8,648 bases of DNA, taken from the NCBI GenBank assembly GCA_031290405.1, contig JAITNO010000143.1:1-8648 (forward strand), given 5' to 3'. A model generated the notes under the pieces. That model ran no database searches and was not told where the DNA came from. It was given only the letters and a program-made list of their open reading frames with translations. The position numbers and the translations under genes were made by a program. Numbering within the stretch: position 1 is the first letter of the stretch; each line of letters starts with the position of its first letter. Of the stretch, positions 4,610 through 8,648 are shown one piece after another. This DNA comes from Spirochaetaceae bacterium. GTDB lineage: Bacteria; Spirochaetota; Spirochaetia; Treponematales; Breznakiellaceae.

Positions 4610-5872
4610 ATGAGTTTACAAAAGACAGACAGCATAGAAGGCGCGCGGGCAAAGTTTATCGCGCGCGCGGGGCACATGACGCCGGCGGTCGAGAGGCTGC
4701 CTCTGGCGGACGCGTTGGGACGCGTCTTGGCGGTGGACGTCTACGCGGCGGAGGACATTCCGTCTTTCGACCGTTCGATTGTGGACGGCTATGCGGTGCG
4801 GTCGGCGGATATGGCGGCAGCGGCGCAGACGGGCGGCTTCTTGCGGATGACGGAAGCTATCGCCATGGGCGAGGCGCCTAAGCGCGCGCTGGAAAGCGGC
4901 GAGTGCGCCTATGTTCCCACCGGCGCGATGCTGCCCGAAGGCGCCGACGCGATGGTGATGGTGGAGGACACGGCACGGGACGAGGCGGGCAGGGTAACGA
5001 TTCGCGCGTCTGCGCCGCCGTGGGCGACGCAGGGGACGCTGGCGGTGGGGGCGGGGATTGCCCGCGCGGGCGAAGACATGAAGCGGGGGGGGCTCGTCCT
5101 TTCCCGCGGCGCTTTGCTGCGGCCCTGCGACGTGGGGGCGTTGGCGGCGAACGGGCGGATGGAGGTTCCGGTCTATTCCCTCTTCCGCCTGAGCGTAATC
5201 AGCACGGGCGACGAGCTGGTGGAGCCGCGTGCGGCGCCGCGCTCGCCGCCCCAGGGAGCCGAAGTGCGCGACGTCAACACGAGCGCCCTGGTTGCCCTGG
5301 CCGCGGGGAGCGGCTATCGGGTGGCGTCCTCTGTCGTGCTCCGCGACGATGCAACGGCGATAACGGAGGCGGTGCGCGGCGCGCTCGGCGCGAGCGACGT
5401 TGTTGTTGTGTCCGGCGGCAGCTCGATGGGCGAGCGCGATCTGACGGCGGAGGTTTTCAAAGAGATCACGGGGGAGGAGAACATCGTGCACGGGATTGCG
5501 GTAAAGCCGGGGAAGCCGACGATCGTCGCGTTTGACGCGCGCACGCAGACGGTTTTGATGGGGCTGCCCGGCCATCCGGTGTCGGCGATGATGACCTTCC
5601 GCCTGATGCTTGCGTGGTTTTACCGGAAGCTCACGGGGCAGAGGGAGCCCTTCCCCATACCCGCGCGGCTGTGTTGCGACGCGCCGGGCACGCCGGGGCG
5701 GACGACGCTGCAAGCCGTCGCGCTGCATCTGGACGGGACCGGCTATAAGGCAGAGCCGGTGTTCGGGAAGTCGGGGATGATCACCACGATGACGCGAGCC
5801 GACGGCTTCTTCGTCATTGACGCGGACGCCCTGGCCCTTGAGGGAACAGCCGTGTTGGTGTACCCTTGCTAG
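4610..5872 (+). CDS. moeA: molybdopterin molybdenumtransferase MoeA (classical)
   Basis: The protein has 420 residues, the standard MoeA length. It inserts molybdate into adenylylated molybdopterin in the last step of molybdenum cofactor synthesis. Family motifs run in order: PSFDRSIVDGYAV (51-63, with the conserved Asp at 59), PTGAMLPEGADAMVMVED (103-120), GEDMKRG (154-160), LRPCDVGALAANG (170-182), STGDEL (198-203), VVSGGSSMGERD (267-278, the MoCF-type MPT-binding core), VKPGKPT (298-304) and GLPGHPVSA (318-326). The start is ATG 4610, because homology begins there; an upstream open reading frame is the shadow of alaA. The gene ends two bases before the second moeA copy. Confidence 0.93.
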   Translation: MSLQKTDSIEGARAKFIARAGHMTPAVERLPLADALGRVLAVDVYAAEDIPSFDRSIVDGYAVRSADMAAAAQTGGFLRMTEAIAMGEAPKRALESGECAYVPTGAMLPEGADAMVMVEDTARDEAGRVTIRASAPPWATQGTLAVGAGIARAGEDMKRGGLVLSRGALLRPCDVGALAANGRMEVPVYSLFRLSVISTGDELVEPRAAPRSPPQGAEVRDVNTSALVALAAGSGYRVASSVVLRDDATAITEAVRGALGASDVVVVSGGSSMGERDLTAEVFKEITGEENIVHGIAVKPGKPTIVAFDARTQTVLMGLPGHPVSAMMTFRLMLAWFYRKLTGQREPFPIPARLCCDAPGTPGRTTLQAVALHLDGTGYKAEPVFGKSGMITTMTRADGFFVIDADALALEGTAVLVYPC

Positions 5873-5874
5873 AC

Positions 5875-7701
5875 ATGCAAAAGCGAAACCTCAACCTGCC
5901 GGTCGTCCCCGTCGCGGACGCCTTATCCCTCTTTACTCGCGCCTTGGGCGCCTCTGTGGAGGCGCGCTTCAAGACGGTGGCGACGGGCGATTCCCTCGGG
6001 CGGGTCCTAGGGGCCGCCGTCTATGCCCGCTCCTCTTCGCCCATGTTCAACGCGTCGGCGATGGACGGCATCGCCGTCCGCTCGGAAGTTTTCTTAAACG
6101 CAGGCGGCGAGGCCGTGCTGCTGCACGAAGCCGACTTTGCGTCGGTGAACACCGGCGACCCCGTGAAGCGGCCCTTTGACGCGGTGGTCATGGCCGAGGA
6201 CGTCGTCGAACGCGAGGCAGGCGCCGTCGAGGTCAGAGCCCGCGTCGCCTGCCGTCAGAATGTAAGGATGGCCGGCGAAGACGTCGCCTCCGGGGAGATG
6301 CTCCTCCCTTCGCGCCATGTCATGCGGCCCGTCGACATCGGCCTCCTGCTGGCCGGGAACATCGCCGGCGTCGAAGTCTACCGGCGCCCGCGCGCGGCGA
6401 TACTCCCCACCGGAACCGAGCTGCGCGCCGCAGGCTCAGGCGGCTACGAAGAAGGCGACATCATCGAATCCAACGGGGGAATGCTCCGCGCGATGGCCGA
6501 AGAGTGCGGGGCCGTGTGCACGCTCTATCCGCCGACGCCTGACGACCCCGCCGCACTGCGCGACGCCCTCAAAGAGGCCCTTTCCAGCCACGACCTCGTC
6601 GTGGTAAACGCCGCCTCCAGCGCCGGGACGGAGGACTACACCGTCGGCGTCTTGCGCGAACTGGGGGAGGTCGTCGTCCACGGCGTCGCCATGAAGCCCG
6701 GCCGCCCCGTCATCCTCGCCGTCGCAGGCGGCAAACCCGTCATCGGCGCCCCCGGCTACCCCGTCGCCGCCCACCTGTCCTTTCGCCTCTTCGCCGCCCC
6801 CCTGCTCCGTAACCTTTCCGGCCTGCCTGACGGGGCGCCCGTCGTCCGCGCGCGCCTTTCGGGGGGCGCGCGTCAGAAGCCGCCCGGCGCGCGCGAATAC
6901 CTTAGAGTGCGCGTCTCCTGCGTCGACGGCGCGTTCCACGCCCAGCCCCTCGGACAAGGCTCTTCTTCGGCGGCCTCCCTCGTCAAGGCCGACGGGCTCT
7001 GCCTTCTGGGGGAATCCACGACGCGCGTTGAAGCGGGGGAGATCGTTCCCGTCGAGCTTATCCGTCCCCTGGAGGCCGTCGAACGGACGCTCGTCCTGCG
7101 CGGCCCCCACGACACCCTGCTCGACATCGTGCGCGACATGATGAGCGAAGGCGGCCACAGCCTCTCCAGTGCAGGCGAAGCCGACGGCCTCCCCGCCCTG
7201 GAGCGCGGCGAATGCCACATCGCCGCCGTCCGCTCCCCCGCCGATGATGCCGATGCCGGCGCACACCTGAAGGATCTGGAAGCGCGGTTCCCCGGCGAAA
7301 GCATCGCCCTTATCAAAGGGTGCCGCCGTCAAGCCGGCATCCTCGTCGCACCAGGAAACCCCCTGGTCATCCGGAGCCGGGGCGACCTCGCCGCCTGCCG
7401 CCTCGCCAAAGACGAAGGCTCCACGCAGAGCGCCCTCGCCGCCGCCGTGGCAAGCGGAAGCGCCGACGCCGGCTTAGGTTCCCCCTCCGCCGCGCGCAAC
7501 GCGGGCCTTGACTTTGTGCCCCTTGACGCCGAACGCTACGACTTCGTCTGCCGCGCGCGCCACGTACAACTCCCCGCGTGCGCCGCCTTCATACAAACCC
7601 TCCAGAGCGCCGCCCTCCGGCGCCGCCTCGAAGAAGCAGGCGGATACGACCCCAGCGGCTGCGGAGAAACGCGCACATCCGGCGGCGCGGCAAGCGCCTA
7701 A
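5875..7701 (+). CDS. MoeA fused to a PBP-like binding domain
   Basis: The protein has 608 residues. Residues 1-400 are a second MoeA: FNASAMDGIAV (58-68), AGEDVASGEMLLP (133-145), MRPVDIGLLLAGN (150-162), LPTGTEL (177-183, for STGDEL), VVNAASSAGTEDYT (243-256, for VSGGSSMGERD), MKPGRPVI (273-280) and GAPGYPVAAH (291-300). These differ from MoeA1 in the way usual for the longer MoeA-PBP class. Residues from about 405 form a PBP-like domain: QAGILVAPGNPL (486-497), AAAVASGSADAGLG (522-535), AGLDFVPLDAERYDFVC (543-559) and a C-terminal EEAGGYDPSGCGE. The domain seems shortened: the segment usually containing NRQxGSGTR and the following helix is reduced to CRLAKDEGSTQS (508-519). ATG 5875 is preferred over TTG 5866, which overlaps the moeA1 stop. 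The domain may sense molybdate, tungstate or a cofactor intermediate; this is inferred. Confidence 0.88.
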   Translation: MQKRNLNLPVVPVADALSLFTRALGASVEARFKTVATGDSLGRVLGAAVYARSSSPMFNASAMDGIAVRSEVFLNAGGEAVLLHEADFASVNTGDPVKRPFDAVVMAEDVVEREAGAVEVRARVACRQNVRMAGEDVASGEMLLPSRHVMRPVDIGLLLAGNIAGVEVYRRPRAAILPTGTELRAAGSGGYEEGDIIESNGGMLRAMAEECGAVCTLYPPTPDDPAALRDALKEALSSHDLVVVNAASSAGTEDYTVGVLRELGEVVVHGVAMKPGRPVILAVAGGKPVIGAPGYPVAAHLSFRLFAAPLLRNLSGLPDGAPVVRARLSGGARQKPPGAREYLRVRVSCVDGAFHAQPLGQGSSSAASLVKADGLCLLGESTTRVEAGEIVPVELIRPLEAVERTLVLRGPHDTLLDIVRDMMSEGGHSLSSAGEADGLPALERGECHIAAVRSPADDADAGAHLKDLEARFPGESIALIKGCRRQAGILVAPGNPLVIRSRGDLAACRLAKDEGSTQSALAAAVASGSADAGLGSPSAARNAGLDFVPLDAERYDFVCRARHVQLPACAAFIQTLQSAALRRRLEEAGGYDPSGCGETRTSGGAASA

Positions 7702-7708
7702 GAAGAGG
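7700..7708 (+). promoter_or_regulatory. Shine-Dalgarno of the BatD-like gene
   Basis: AAGAAGAGG overlaps the moeA2 stop codon and ends five bases before GTG 7714. It is the main reason for choosing that GTG as the start, together with the signal-peptide reading that follows. Confidence 0.5.
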
Positions 7709-7713
7709 CCCCC

Positions 7714-8648
7714 GTGCACCGCCGCGCCCGCCGCCCCCCAGAGCGCCGCCCTCCGAGCCCTCCCCTCCCCCGCCTCCGCCTCCGCCTCGCCCTCAGCCTC
7801 CTCAGCCTTCCCCTCATCCTCGCCGGCGCCGGAGAAGCCGCCGTAAAGAGCTCACCCTATCAAATCCCCCAAACCATCTACATCGGCGACAGAGGCCTCC
7901 TCGTCTACCCCCTGGACGCGTTCTTTTTCAATCAAGACCCGCGCAAGACGGAAAGCATCCCCATCCCCGGCGACGCCGCAAGCGCCCGCGACGTCGTCAT
8001 TCATTCCATCAGCATAGAGCGCGGGCGGCTCATCGTCGACTTCCAGCCCTTCAGGACCGGCGTCGTCGACCTGCCCCCCATCGTCGTGCACGGCCAAACC
8101 GTCTCCGGCCTCGCCGCCCGCGTCTCCTCAATCCTCGAAGACTCAGGCGGCTCCACCGTTCTCTCCGCGGCCGCGCTTCCTCTCAACGCGCCCGGCGCCC
8201 TCTGGATAATCAGCGCGCTCGTTTTTGCCGTCCTCCTCGCCGCCGCGCTGGCCCTCGTGTTTTTATTCCACGGCGGCAGCTTTTTCGTCAAGCTCAAGAG
8301 GAAACTGCGGCACCGGCGCACCATCCGCCAGATGCAGCGCAGCATCAAAGGCCTCAAGACCAACCTCGACAAAAACAACATCGGCGCGCAGACCGCCCTT
8401 ACCGGCATCACCAACGAACTGCGGACGTTCATGGACGCATACTTCAACATACGCTGCCGCTCCATGGTTCCCCGCGAATTCCTCGACATCGCCTTCCCCG
8501 CCGGCCTCGACGTCGGCGAACCCTACACCCCCCGCTATTTCCATCAGTTCTTCACAAACTGCGACACCATCCGCTTTAGCGGAGAAACCGTGTCCGCCGC
8601 AAGCGTTCAGGACATCGTCGGCCAGGTCGAACGCTTCGTCGCCGCCGT
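7714..8648 (+). CDS. signal-peptide, one-span membrane protein, BatD-like (3' end outside window)
   Basis: The frame stays open from GTG 7714 to the window end (311 codons plus two bases). It is in the same frame as moeA2, twelve bases after its TAA. An Arg-rich N-terminus (to about residue 24) is followed by a hydrophobic core, LALSLLSLPLILAGAG, and a likely cleavage near GEAA (about 40-47). Residues about 50-158 look like an extracytoplasmic beta-rich domain (YIGDRGLLVYP, LIVDFQPFRTGVVDLPPI). One strong membrane span follows at about 161-183 (W164; LVFAVLLAAALALVFLF). Then comes a basic cytoplasmic part (KLKRKLRHRRTIRQMQ) and a region with MVPREFLDIAF and YTPRYFHQFF. This order resembles BatD-type proteins of spirochaete aerotolerance operons; that assignment is tentative. 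Coding with high C in third positions matches moeA2. A MoxR/BatA neighbour just downstream would support the call. Confidence 0.7.
   Translation, partial: MHRRARRPPERRPPSPPLPRLRLRLALSLLSLPLILAGAGEAAVKSSPYQIPQTIYIGDRGLLVYPLDAFFFNQDPRKTESIPIPGDAASARDVVIHSISIERGRLIVDFQPFRTGVVDLPPIVVHGQTVSGLAARVSSILEDSGGSTVLSAAALPLNAPGALWIISALVFAVLLAAALALVFLFHGGSFFVKLKRKLRHRRTIRQMQRSIKGLKTNLDKNNIGAQTALTGITNELRTFMDAYFNIRCRSMVPREFLDIAFPAGLDVGEPYTPRYFHQFFTNCDTIRFSGETVSAASVQDIVGQVERFVAA

Noticed and set aside
5861..5866. TACCCT eight bases before the moeA2 ATG as another leaderless -10.
   Set aside because: It lies inside the last codons of moeA1 and is a poor match; coupling across the two-base gap explains moeA2 expression.
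7578..8579. Long Arg/Pro-rich + strand open frame.
   Set aside because: A frame-shifted shadow of the end of moeA2 and of the BatD-like gene; low-complexity composition typical of GC-rich off-frames.

Overview
The window comes from a GC-rich bacterium. All supportable genes lie on the + strand. Three things hint at a host-associated spirochaete of the Treponema type: the NadD-HD fusion, the side-by-side moeA pair, and a signal-peptide/one-span protein resembling the BatD proteins of aerotolerance (bat) operons. This is inference from gene content, not proof.

Layout. Bases 1-276 hold no gene. They contain a 74-bp element with perfect 15-bp inverted ends around an internal hairpin, and a second long hairpin at 203-236. 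Bases 277-759 are a 21-bp tandem array of about 23 units, each centred on an 18-bp dyad; the last two units decay into G-rich sequence. Next comes a toxin-antitoxin pair of the Gp49/HigB type (822-1366). Its antitoxin stops after 60 residues and lacks the usual helix-turn-helix. Bases 1367-1470 are a G-tract and terminator region.

From 1471 a compact gene series runs to the window end: nadD fused to a yqeK-type HD domain (NAD synthesis plus probable Ap4A hydrolysis), deoD (purine nucleoside phosphorylase), alaA (glutamate-pyruvate transaminase), two consecutive molybdopterin molybdenumtransferases (a classical MoeA and a MoeA-PBP-like fusion), and a secreted or anchored BatD-like protein cut by the window end. 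Gaps between these genes are 2 to 34 bases, so they are probably largely co-transcribed.

Regulation. The toxin gene and nadD lack a convincing Shine-Dalgarno sequence, and both carry TATGCT exactly six bases before the ATG. moeA1 has TAGAAT eight bases before its ATG. This fits -10 elements producing leaderless or nearly leaderless mRNAs. deoD has a similar element, but followed by a good Shine-Dalgarno.

Most unusual points: the dyad repeat array beside a toxin gene whose antitoxin is truncated; the recurrent -10/ATG arrangement; a MoeA2 whose ligand-binding domain appears to have lost its conserved anion-binding segment; and a sharp change from G-rich to C-rich coding strand between deoD and moeA2/batD.
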